This document shows positions 39,650 to 49,007 of a stretch of DNA of 49,124 nt, piece after piece. The position numbers and the translations under genes are program-made. Under the pieces are notes generated by a model. It was given only the letters and a program-made list of their open reading frames with translations, was not told where the DNA came from and searched no databases. How positions within the stretch are numbered: position 1 is the stretch's first letter; every line of letters starts with the position of its first letter. This DNA is from Seminavis robusta (taxonomy: Eukaryota > Bacillariophyta > Bacillariophyceae > Naviculales > Naviculaceae): contig CAICTM010000772.1 of the NCBI GenBank assembly GCA_903772945.1, positions 1 through 49,124 on the forward strand, given 5' to 3'.

Positions 39650-41635
39650 ATGTCCGATCCAAAGAAGCATCCTGCGCCCCCATCAGTTGGCCAAGCAAGT
39701 TCTGTAAAAGCTCCTGCTACCGGTAGCACTGTCAGTCCTAAGCAACAGCAGCAAAAGAAGGCTGCTGGTGGCAGTGATATTGATCATCGAAAAGAGCGAC
39801 TGCGCCAAGCGTCTCGCGAAAGTGACGACGAGGACGATGGCATTCAGTTTCCAAAGACGGACTACTACACCTACGACAACGAGACCAAAAAGGACGACAA
39901 AGACAACAATAATGACGAAAACAAGGAAGGCGTGGTAGAGTCCACTATTCAACCCGAACTGGCGGGTGTCTATGCTGCACTCTTCAAGACAGAATGCACC
40001 CGGCAATTGGAGAGCTCCATCGTGGTCCCTCTTCCTCCTAGAATCATTGGTGGTGTCAGGGATCAAGCCGAGAGAGTCAAGTCTTGCCAGTGCCAAAAAT
40101 CAAGCTGTCTCAAGGTAAATTGATATTTTGTTGGGGTTGTATGTCGTTGGACCTATTGTACCGGAATCTGACTAGCTAGCTTTGTTCGCTGCTGACCACC
40201 GTTAAACCTCCACGCCAATGTTTGACTTCATCAAACAACACAGCTGTACTGCAAATGCTTTTCATCGGGCATACACTGCAGTTCCTATTGTGATTGTAAT
40301 GATTGCTTCAATGATGGAGCTTCCAATCATCAGTATTTCAGAAATAAAGCCATTCTGATATGCCTCGAAAGAAATCGAAACTCATTTCGACCGGGCCAAG
40401 CGGACACAACAATAAGCGAAAAGGAGGAGGAGGAGGGCGGCAAGAACAAGCGAGAAGCACCGTGCAGTTGCACCAAATCTCGGTGCTTAAAGGTGCGTAG
40501 ACTATGGCAATGTACCTTTGCAAATGAAAATGCATGGCTCTTGTTGCTCTATTGTTGCAATCACTCTCATCATCATCATCAATCACTGGACAATTCGACT
40601 CCACAGAAGTACTGTCATTGTTTTGGAGTTGGCATTTACTGCAAACAATACTGCAAATGCGCACAATGTTATAACTACAAGGGAAACCCTGAAAGAGAAA
40701 AACTCACCCTGTATGCCCAGCGGTTGGCGACTTCTGAAACCTCCAAATCAAAGGCTGGAGCGAAGGCAGCCAAAGCAAAGGCGGCTGTAATCAAGACTCC
40801 AGCCACAAATGCCAAAACAATTACCCCAGAAGATGATGGTGATCTACCTCCATCCTACTACGCCGTGCCCATGAGACTGCCGGGAGGGATCGACAGTGCA
40901 AGTCTCTCCTTTGGACTGGCATCGTTAGGGTCCAAGAAACGAAAGGCTGAAAGTTCTCCGGGGGTCAATGAAGCTGTCGAAAGGGCCATGGCTACCGAAG
41001 AAGCCATATTGGAAAGACGCAATCAAGTGGATTCAAGGAGGTCTCCGCATGGGACATCGCATGCTCCACGAAACTTCTTCTCGACGCCATCGTCCTCAAG
41101 GCCCAAGACTCAAGGAGCCATTCAGACAGAATTAGAGCACAAGTGGGCAATTGAAACTCAAGACGTATTGGGGACCTTTCAAGCTATGCGACAAGAACTC
41201 TTGCAACGAAAAAAGGATGCTGGTCTACTTGGTGGTGCGGATATTGAAATCAGTCGAGAGTATTCTTACTACGATCTAGTGGGATCGGCGCAGCTGGCTG
41301 CTGTTGAACTCGACTTGGCAGAAGTCATGACCAGCGTCAAGGAAGCAGAGGCGGGAGCAAGAAGGGTTGCTCAACAAGAGCAACAGCAACAATCCACACC
41401 TGCCAAGAGCAGCGACCCTGATGAGCAGATGCTGCTTTGCGATGAAACCGTGGACAAATTGCCAAGGGTGTCGGCAGCACCATGCTCTGCCCCAAGGATG
41501 GATAGCACGAAAAGGGAAGAATTGACTGTAGAGTTGGCTCAAGATGCGGCTCTGATGCGTGAGCTGGCACGCATTATCAGGCGTCACGCCCAGGAGATGA
41601 AGGAAGCCCGAACTTCAAATCACCCGTTATACTAG
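39650..41635 (+). CDS. CXC-domain (tesmin/TSO1/LIN54-like) DNA-binding protein (3 exons)
   Basis: Predicted join: 39650..40114, 40244..40492, 40607..41635; introns of 129 and 114 nt, both GT-AG and phase 0; 580 residues. The CRC domain has two Cys-rich motifs: SCQCQKSSCLK / LYCKCFSSGIHC... and CSCTKSRCLK / KYCHCFGVGIYC..., each with about nine Cys binding three zinc ions. The linker keeps the family's AILICLERNRNSFRP (usual form RNP.AF.PK). The Tyr in each motif (LYCKC, KYCHC) is the residue that contacts the minor groove in LIN54. This family binds CHR-type promoter elements and acts in DREAM/MuvB cell-cycle repression. The N-terminus is charged and disordered; the C-terminal half is helical (SYYDLVGSAQLAAVEL...). 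A TACCGGTA palindrome lies at 39718. Confidence 0.93.
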
Positions 41636-41683
41636 GTAGCCCCTTGAGACAGGCTCTGTTTTAGAAAGAGCATTCCTTCATCC

Positions 41684-44600
41684 TCATCTTGGAACCCTGC
41701 CGCAAGCGTCGGAAAGCAACGGAACTCCCGGGATTGAGCACGATGAGCCGAACCGAGGCTTCCAGACGGGTGTGTAGGCCAAGTCGTCTGCGACTGGCAT
41801 GCTAGTTGTCGTTTCTGATTTTCCTTTCGTGCCAAGCTCCCCATTGAATATGCTCTGAAGATCGTTGAAGAGACTAGATACCTCGAATGGCAGGAGATCG
41901 CCTTGAGAGAAACAGCACCCACCGTTCACAGATTTGTAGAAGGCGATGGCCTTGTTCGTTGAACAGAAACGATGCAGGCTATTAGATTCGCTTTTTGACA
42001 ATGCACAGACAACCACAGATCGGTACATTACCTCGGTTGCAGCCTCGTAAGCTGAGGTTTCTCTGATGACCCTTTCGATTTCCCTTTTGCGCAGCGCGCT
42101 GGGGCCGCGTCTTCGTCCAGCGTTGTACACTGCAGTTTCAGTAATTGCTTTGTCCAGCACCTCAGGACCTGCCAAAAGGTCTTTGTGGTGTTGAACTAAC
42201 CGGCGGCAGAAGCGTCTGCTGTAAGAAGGGAGGTTCTGGCTGATTCCGAGAAAACAAAGACGCATGCCGTATTTGTTAAAGCTCATATCATATGCAAGCC
42301 CTGCAGGAGCCCCCAATTCTGCCTGTGTTCCCAATAACTGTTTCGTTAGCCCCTTGAAACTGTACCAAATAGAATGCATGTACCGAACTTCCAATACTCA
42401 CCAAGTCGACCACAGCCTTTTCAAAAGAAATCTGCGTATAGCGGGAGGTGCGGTTGAGGAGGTACACTGAACCTGCAATCGTTCCCTGGTAAACTGAACT
42501 TCATGCTCACCTTCCAAAGCTCAGCGTAGGCTGCCTGCCTCGTGTTGGCCCTTGCTGGTCGAGGGGATAGCAACTGAAATACAAACGCGCAGCGACACGA
42601 CTTCTCTGGCGCCATAGTTGGAATACGCAAGATAAAAGCAGTGCTGGTCAAAACTCGCCAGTTCTCGTTTCGCCCTTCATTGAGGTCGATTCCTTTTTGC
42701 GATAATGGTAGTCGAGGGGAACGCAACATCGGTGGTATCAGGTTGTTTACCAGTGGCGGAAGGAGTTCATCTTCCTGAATGCTCGCTGTAAATAGCTCCC
42801 CCACGATTCCAGTGAATTGAAACAAGTCATCTCTATAGCACTTCGCCCGTGTCAATGGCGCTGTGGTCCATTTCGCCGGGGCTACAAATGGAACTGTCTC
42901 ACCAAGGATCCTTGTATCTTTCGCCTTTTTCAGAGACTTGTCAGTTGCCGTTGTTATGACGATGGCGTTGGAGGGGTCGCTCATTTTCACAAGAGTTTCT
43001 TTCACAACTTTTTGCAAAGCAAGGAGATCAGAAAGTCCATACGGTAAAGGGAATCGGCTCCATTCGCAAGGATCCACATCTTTCCGACCCGAAGCGGCTG
43101 GGAGACCATCTACGGCTAGTTCAACTGGGGGTGCACGAAAAAGCGATATAGAGACCATCACGAAGCCGTCGTGACGACACATGTGAGAGCTATGGTAGTG
43201 TCCTGATAGCGTTTCCAATGGGCCTTCAACGTACCTGCATCAGAGGGTCTTGGAGCCAAGACAAAACCATGGAGCTGGGCCACCACAGCATACTGAGATA
43301 GAATCTCTCGTGACACCAAGAATTTGGTCATTGCGGCCCCCGAAAATACAGTGTTGATTGTTCTAATGACATCGGCGACAACCACCGCTCTGTTCACAAA
43401 CCCTTCTACAGTCAGACCGATGTCCAACTTCATCAGTTGAAAGCCAGAGACATCGACGGGAAACGATATTCTAGGAAGACCCTGCATTCCATTTGGAAGC
43501 CAGCCTCGTCGATACAAGATGTAGTAAAGGCTGCCAGGCCCACGCCTTCCCAGGATCTGAGAGATCACAAAACCGACTTGAGTTGCCGTAACAGTATTGC
43601 TTCCAAACCTATTAGCGGCGTCAGCAGTGTAGTCCAACTCCAGAGTCCAGTGCATACTCAAGGTCTCAATGCCCTCTCTGAGGGGAGAATCCACCTTGGG
43701 TCGATACAACAAAATCTGTCTCATCCTCCTGTCGGCTTTTAGGGGTGATGGAAACAGCCTGGGAGCACTTGACTGCCAGGGCTGTCGCGACAAGGCACTA
43801 GAAAAAGGCGAAACCCATCGTTCCATCGAGCTCAGTTCATATGGTCCTACCACAACCAGAAAGGAGTTTGTCGGCTGGTAAAACTCTTTGAAGAATTCAA
43901 ACAAACGACTCCCAACATTGATCCCCGCTTCTTTAGGCATTCTCTCCAAGGTGTCAATGTTGCCACGAGCAAATTTGGCATATGGATGTTCTGGGTTCAT
44001 CATGCCCTTCACAAGGTAGAAGGATTGTATTGATTCATTGTCAAAGTCAAGCTCAGCATTGACTCTCCTAATTTCTCGCTTGAGCACGTCGTCATTCCGA
44101 CAGACTTTGTTAACTTCTGCTTCATTGAAGTGAGACGCAAAACGAGTCAACGCTTCTTCCATCAACACAGTTGGCGTTGACGGCAAGTTGAAATGAAAAC
44201 AGACTTGCTCATAGCCTGTAAAGGCATTGCTGGCTCCCTCCTTGTCAATTAGCCATTCTTCAAAGTCCAAGGATTTGCGGAACCTGGAAGAGGATTTTGA
44301 TGACAGAACCATATGCTCCATCAAGTGGGCACAGCCAGGAAGCTCTTTAGGATCAGAGAACTGCCCCCCTCCAGAAACCTTGATGGCAACTCCTCCTCGA
44401 ACAGCCGATTTATCATTTACTAGTAGCACCCTCAGCCCATTGCTCAGTGTTACGGACTTGTATTGCCTCAAGGATGAAAATGGAACCTGTTGCCGCATCA
44501 CAGTGGCAGCTTGTTCAGATGGAACAGCGGCATTGGCATTTTGGTTGGGATAATCGTCAAATACGGGTGATAAACCAATGTCTGAGGATAGTGCCGCTGC

Positions 44601-44819
44601 CAATAGTGGGCCCCACTGCAAAAGCTCGCGGCGAGAGAGGGAAGTGTGGATATCCTCGTCACTGCCGTCATTGCTATCTTTTGCAGCAAACCGAGTCAAG
44701 TTATTTCCGGATATGGATCTCCACAATCCTTGACGACGGCTGAGCGAAAGCCCCGTCGTATAATTTCCAAGGAAGAGGAGCGTAGCGAGGTACCGGTATC
44801 CGTAGGGGAAATACCTCAT
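41684..44819 (-). CDS. M16 (insulinase-type) metalloprotease with twin-arginine-like leader (3 exons)
   Basis: Predicted join (minus): 44819..43235, 43124..42511, 42352..41684; 955 residues. Intron 1 (110 nt) is clear. Intron 2 (158 nt) joins AELWK to GLTKQLLGTQAE; its acceptor could be 15 nt further (at 42337). The active site is the inverted zinc motif HLMEH (about 163-167) with downstream Glu in NAELDFDNE (about 250), so the N-terminal M16 domain looks catalytic. Exon 3 has APAGLAYDMSFNKYGMRLCF, the inactive-domain pattern of insulin-degrading enzyme. The N-terminus has a hydrophobic signal (YLATLLFLGNYTTG), then Ser-Arg-Arg-Glu-Leu-Leu followed by WGPLLAAALSS and NANA. This is a twin-arginine-type thylakoid-lumen signal, suggesting plastid location. 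The C-terminus is less certain. Confidence 0.85.
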
Positions 44820-45183
44820 CCTGTTGTAATAATGATAAGTTACTGCAATGAAGCCATCGATATCCAGAGATTTGCTCTATGGCAACAACGATCGAGTCGA
44901 GTCCTCCTCAGCCCATCCATCGATTTTAGTGGCTTCATGCATTGTCGCTCTCAAGGCACGAGAAGGGGCGTGCCCGCTGCACTTGATACAGTGTGCTAAA
45001 GGAGGGCGAGATGAAAAACAGAGTGACGGCTTTTGGCCATGGTCGTCGCAATTCCCAGAATTCTTCAAGTTCAGTGACGTCAGCCAAAAGATACATGTAC
45101 TGCATCCAGACATGCATCCAGACATCAACTCGATCCAGATTCGATTCTCTTCATCAGAGATCAGAGGGGACCGTCATTGCAAC
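44820..45183. other. Region between divergent M16 and GNAT-like genes
   Basis: The plus frame is open from an ATG at 44848, only 28 bp from the M16 start, so a promoter would hardly fit if that ATG were used. The encoded sequence looks non-conserved. I treat this stretch as promoter/5' leader. A TACCGGTA lies just inside the M16 gene at 44791. Confidence 0.4.
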
Positions 45184-45732
45184 ATGATCACCATGACAAA
45201 CATCATGACAGAGCCAACACCAGAATGTCGTCTGGAGAGTGGGGCCCAGTTGGTCCCCGTTGGCTTGGAGCTCAATCGGTCAGTCTTCTTCTCTGGAGAT
45301 GAATCATATGACGAGCAGGAATCAAAGGCAAGCTCCAGCAGATTCATGGACCGCAATGTATGGCGAGAGCGGGCAGAAAGTGGCCTCCTGCTGATATCGT
45401 ACAGTCAAGACGGAACTGCAGGAGGATTTTGCTTGTCTTATCCAAAATCATCGCCGACCACTAAAGACGATTGTTGGCATATATGGCTGGTCGGTGTTCT
45501 GAAAGGAGCGAGAAGAAATGGTCACTGGAAGGCTATGCTACAAGCAACCATTCAACATGCAAAAAATCATGGGTTTTCAACTGTTTCCATATCCACATTC
45601 CCGGACAAGTTCCCGGCCATGTTTGCAAGTCTCCAGAAAAATAATTTCTGCGTGGACCAGTCAAGTTTGAGGGGCGGTAGTGGTGGAGGGAAAGTGTTCC
45701 TGAAACTGAACATCCAAGATTCGATATTATGA
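45184..45732 (+). CDS. GNAT-like N-acetyltransferase
   Basis: 182 residues from the ATG at 45184 (MITMTNIMTEPT); the frame stays open upstream to an ATG at 44848 (294 residues). The core pattern is CWHIWLVGVLKGARRNGHWK, then MLQATIQHAKNHGFSTVSIS, then FASLQKNNFCV. This follows the GNAT order: strand 4 with acetyl-CoA-binding R.xGx loop, helix, strand 5, and the closing 'k.GF' helix. The pyrophosphate loop is RRNGHW rather than the usual Q/RxxGxG/A, so activity is uncertain. Substrate unknown. Confidence 0.6.
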   Translation: MITMTNIMTEPTPECRLESGAQLVPVGLELNRSVFFSGDESYDEQESKASSSRFMDRNVWRERAESGLLLISYSQDGTAGGFCLSYPKSSPTTKDDCWHIWLVGVLKGARRNGHWKAMLQATIQHAKNHGFSTVSISTFPDKFPAMFASLQKNNFCVDQSSLRGGSGGGKVFLKLNIQDSIL

Positions 45733-45926
45733 AGTTTCACATTGACGAAAGGCATGAAATTGGAGTTGGGTTGGGTTGGGGGATCACTTCACCATACCCA
45801 TGCCGGTAACGCATAGAAGGCAGGGACACAATATTATCGTTCAAAGGGAAGACACGAACATGCCTTTACTGATACCCACTATTTAGAATGCGCTACATGT
45901 GTTCTACGCTGGAATCCGCAGATACT

Positions 45927-47087
45927 TCAAGCTTCCCCCCAGCCCTGACGATCTCGCAACTCTCTCAATCGGGTAGAACAGCCTTGCCTATATCTGTGCC
46001 AATCAGCTGCGTTATACCGTGTTCTCCATCGCAGCTCTTCAGATGGCAGTTGGACACAATTCAGCTCATCAACTGCTTCGGAGACAAAAGTGATGGAACG
46101 AGCGAGACCCAACTGGCTGGCGTAATCCGCCACAATACCAGTGCACGTCCATATATGCACCGGATCCAAGCCTTTTGTTTCCATTCGCGCTCTTTGCATC
46201 AAATCAAAGCAATCATCAAGTCTTCGTGACTTCATGTAGAGACGAAACAGAGTGCGGAAGGCTTTTAATTGGGTGTCCTGGACAATAGCGGTTTTTGGGG
46301 CGGCAGGATCAGCCAATTCCCGCAGGAGTTCCAGCAGTGCTTGTTCCGCCTTGGCATAGTTGGGTTTTGTGGCCTTGAGCCATGCAAAGTACAGCAGAGA
46401 CAAGGGATATAATGGGCTTCTTGCGTAATGGGAACCAACACAACCCCCTGCTGCAGCGAGAAGTCTTCTGAGAGTAACAATCTTGTCCAAGGCAACTGCA
46501 GCTGCTTCAGCCACTTTGGGATCTGGCTGAATTTCTCCGCTGTTAGGAACATGCAACGATCTCGCACATGCCCTTGTACAATCGAGCAAAACCCCACACG
46601 CATAGTTATGGACAAGCGGCCCAGACAGTACGCGCTCGGCGTGTCGTATAAGATCCGTTTCTAGCTGTATGTTTTGTCTGCCCCTCTCCTTGACAGCAGT
46701 AGTGCCCATGAAATCTTGAAGGCATTTACTTGCGTAGCGAAACTTTACTTCCAGCCCTTTGATATGGTAAAATCTGGCCAGATGAGATGATGATTCCTCG
46801 TCTATGGGAACGTGTGGTAAGAAATAGTTCTTTGGCAGGTAGAAACCAACAAAGTTCTTGGCCGATTCTTCGAATAATTCATTGCAACGGCGAGAGCAGA
46901 CGGCCAAAGCGTACCCTCTCTTGAGACGGACACGACAAAGGAATGGCCGCCATCTTGGGTCGCACTTCTCGTTCTCGTCGTCATACTCCACCACCACCAA
47001 GTATTTGGCGATTTCGCAAAATAGAGATGGTGGTAGCTGCTCTATTGGGCTGAGCTCGATCTGTGCTTCTTTGCTTTCCTCTGTCAT
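45927..47087 (-). CDS. Unknown protein with F-box-like N-terminus and helical repeats
   Basis: 386 residues, no intron. The N-terminal 60 residues contain IEQLPPSLFCEIAKYLVVV, which resembles an F-box entry (LP.. L..EI..YL), followed by a Cys-containing region (VCSRRCNELFEES). The remainder is helical: LLYFAWLKATKPNYAKAEQA, AFRTLFRLYMKSRRLDDCFDLM and IWTCTGIVADYASQLGLARS look like TPR/PPR-type helix pairs. The short spacing and RRLDDCFDLMQRAR segment lean to PPR-like repeats. No family recognised. Confidence 0.65.
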   Translation of the reverse strand: MTEESKEAQIELSPIEQLPPSLFCEIAKYLVVVEYDDENEKCDPRWRPFLCRVRLKRGYALAVCSRRCNELFEESAKNFVGFYLPKNYFLPHVPIDEESSSHLARFYHIKGLEVKFRYASKCLQDFMGTTAVKERGRQNIQLETDLIRHAERVLSGPLVHNYACGVLLDCTRACARSLHVPNSGEIQPDPKVAEAAAVALDKIVTLRRLLAAAGGCVGSHYARSPLYPLSLLYFAWLKATKPNYAKAEQALLELLRELADPAAPKTAIVQDTQLKAFRTLFRLYMKSRRLDDCFDLMQRARMETKGLDPVHIWTCTGIVADYASQLGLARSITFVSEAVDELNCVQLPSEELRWRTRYNAADWHRYRQGCSTRLRELRDRQGWGEA

Positions 47088-47390
47088 CCTTCCTCACTTT
47101 GCTATTTGCTAGTTTGATGCTGCGTCCTGCAGGACGAAAATTAATGGTGTACGAGATCACCGTCCGAGGTGTTGCCATGGCATCAGGTCTCACTTAGCTT
47201 CCATTCAGACGTGCATAAATAAACAGTCACGAAAAGGACTGAGGCTAGCCGGCCGCGCCGACCACAAGCACGAAACAAAAGCAACCATGAGGAACCAAGA
47301 GATAACGGGGTTTTTTTAGAGTACTAGTAGGGAAATTATCAATGGAAGCCAGGAGTGTTGCTCAATCGTGCCTGTGGTTGTGTTTAATAA
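47088..47390. other. Upstream region of the unknown F-box-like gene
   Basis: No gene seen. It carries a short T run (47310-47318) and leads into the inverted-repeat array. Confidence 0.5.
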
Positions 47391-47625
47391 TTAGGGCAGA
47401 GTTTTGAAACTCTGCCCTAAATTTCAAACTCTGCCCTAATTTTGGGTAGAGTTTCCTACCCTATAATTAGGGCAGAGTTTGAAACTCTGCCCTCATTTAG
47501 GGCAGAGTTTCATAGTATTTACTATGCAGTCCCGTTTCGATTTAGGGCAGAGTTTGAAACTCTGCCCTAAATTTCAAACTCTGCCCTAAATTAGGGCAGA
47601 GTTCAAACTCTGCCCTACAGCGAAT
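47391..47625. repeat. Array of inverted TTAGGGCAGAG / CTCTGCCCTAA units
   Basis: Five forward units (starting near 47391, 47467, 47497, 47541, 47591) alternate with about six reverse units. The first pair, 47391-47420, is a perfect palindrome with 14-bp arms and a 2-nt centre. Neighbouring units can pair in many ways, so the region can form several alternative hairpins or a cruciform. The unit begins with the hexamer TTAGGG; that does not make it a telomere. Confidence 0.9.
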
Positions 47626-47688
47626 CCTGCCCTAAATCCTGGGTTCCCCATTCGCACCCACTGAGGCACGCTCCAGCCGGGGCCAGGC

Positions 47689-48775
47689 TTAAGCAAAGAA
47701 CAGTCGAAATTCAGGACTAGGTTCTGTGAGATCAGGGGCAAGAAATGGAGGACCATTACAGGACCGTCCGACGGTTTTCGCTCAGGTTTTAAAAAAACTT
47801 TAAAATATCGCAGTGGAAACATTCCCTTAAACATTCCCTTAAAACAATCCCTTAAATCCTCAACATTCCCTTAACATTCCCTTAAATCAACATTCCCTTA
47901 ACAACATTCCCTTAAGGCTTCGAAACATTCCTCTAAGACTTCATGTAAACCCAATAGAACATTCCCTTATCTCAAATATACATTCCCTTAAATAAACATT
48001 CCCTTAAAACATTCCCTTAAATCCTCAACATTCCCTTAACATTCCCTTAAAGCTTCAACATTCCCTTAACATTCCCTTAACCAGAACCACGATTTGAGCA
48101 GTTTTTTAAAACCTGAGCAAAAACCGTCGGACGGTCCAGGGGGCAAAGGGTTTGGCTTTGCAGGATCCACGGAGACATAAATGGGTAGCTTTCACAAGGG
48201 CAATGGAGATATGGGTCTGTGCATGAAGAACATCATTTGAGAGTAGGAAAATTGAGTTTTGGAGGCAGTAGCAGAAGCAAGGCGTTGTAAGAGAGTCTTG
48301 GCCTGGGGGGCAAGCATCCCATCCACTGAAACAACAAAGGGATGGAAGGAAGCGCGATTGGAGTCGCACGCTTCTTTATATTTGGAAATTTTGTCGCGTT
48401 CTTGTTGGGTTAAAACTTTGACAGGATCTTTGTTTCGGTAAGAGGCACAGTCCAAATCAGTGACACGTACGTCAATAATAGCTGTAGTATCACGTTCAAA
48501 CAAGCCGCGAATGGAAAGATCACCACGTAAGAGATCGGAGGCTGGAGGGGGATTGAGAGGCGGGGAGGAAGGGGAGGTAATGTACTAGAAATTTGGTGAC
48601 CGGCAGGGATAGTAGGGGCGGGAACAGATGGAAGGGGTGGTTCTGACTGGACGCTAGAGGAACTAAAGCATTCACACGCAATAGAACCAAGTTCCTTGCG
48701 GATTTCATTGTGGTGACGGATGATTAAGCCGCCGCGTTTGCAATCCAGAGCATGTAGAACCCGAGGAACCATCAT
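47689..48775 (-). pseudogene. Decayed C-terminal end of a non-LTR retrotransposon ORF, split by a MITE
   Basis: Minus-strand fragments in three frames follow one another as one protein tail: HALDCKRGGLIIRHHNEIRK (from 48775), then RGDLSIRGLFERDTTAIIDV and FHPFVVSVDGMLAPQAKTLL (to about 48240), then HISIALVKATHLCLRGSCKA (to 48138). After the MITE the last 23 residues (NGPPFLAPDLTEP...) reach a stop at 47689-47691. This order matches the C-terminal part of LINE-type RT proteins common in stramenopile genomes, as I remember them. The RT core is missing upstream; at least two frameshifts and the insertion make it non-functional. Confidence 0.7.
47761..48137. mobile_element. MITE-like element with ~37-bp terminal inverted repeats
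   Basis: The left end starts GGACCGTCCGACGG and continues GCTCAGGTTTTAAAAAA. The right end, read inverted, gives the same with one substitution and one indel over about 37 bp. The TIR itself contains the near-palindrome ACCGTCCGACGGT. The 377-bp element encodes no protein. Its interior has 14 exact CATTCCCTTA units plus variants. No clear target duplication is seen (flanks ...TTACA and AGGGG...). It sits inside the retrotransposon tail, so it is the younger insertion. Confidence 0.85.
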
Positions 48776-48816
48776 CGTAGTACCGGTACCGGTACGTGTT
48801 GAGCAGTAACACGCCT

Positions 48817-48882
48817 GGGGAACCCCCCGTCCGAGTTTCCACGCCCCGCAGCGTGGAAACTTGAACCCTGATGGGTTCTCGC
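48817..48882. repeat. Three adjacent short hairpins
   Basis: GGGGAACCCC (48817-48826), then an 11-bp perfect stem AGTTTCCACGC / GCGTGGAAACT (48834-48844 and 48851-48861, loop of 6), then GAACCC-TGAT-GGGTTC (48864-48879). Each is separated by only a few bases. It does not fold as a tRNA. Preceded by two overlapping TACCGGTA palindromes at 48781-48794. Confidence 0.75.
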
Positions 48883-49007
48883 AACTATGACCCTAATCAT
48901 GGTTGCCGAGAGGACCATCTCACAATTCGCAAAATTAATTCCCACGCTCCTCACCTACAACTCAAGTACATCTCTACATCTCGCAGGTCATCACCTGTGT
49001 TCCGGAA

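Noticed and set aside
44848..45183. N-terminal extension of the GNAT-like protein from the ATG at 44848
   Set aside because: It would leave only 28 bp between divergent start codons and the sequence is not protein-like; kept only as a note.
47391..47625. TTAGGG-containing array as an internal telomere remnant
   Set aside because: The hexamers are not in tandem; they are the start of a longer unit that alternates in orientation.
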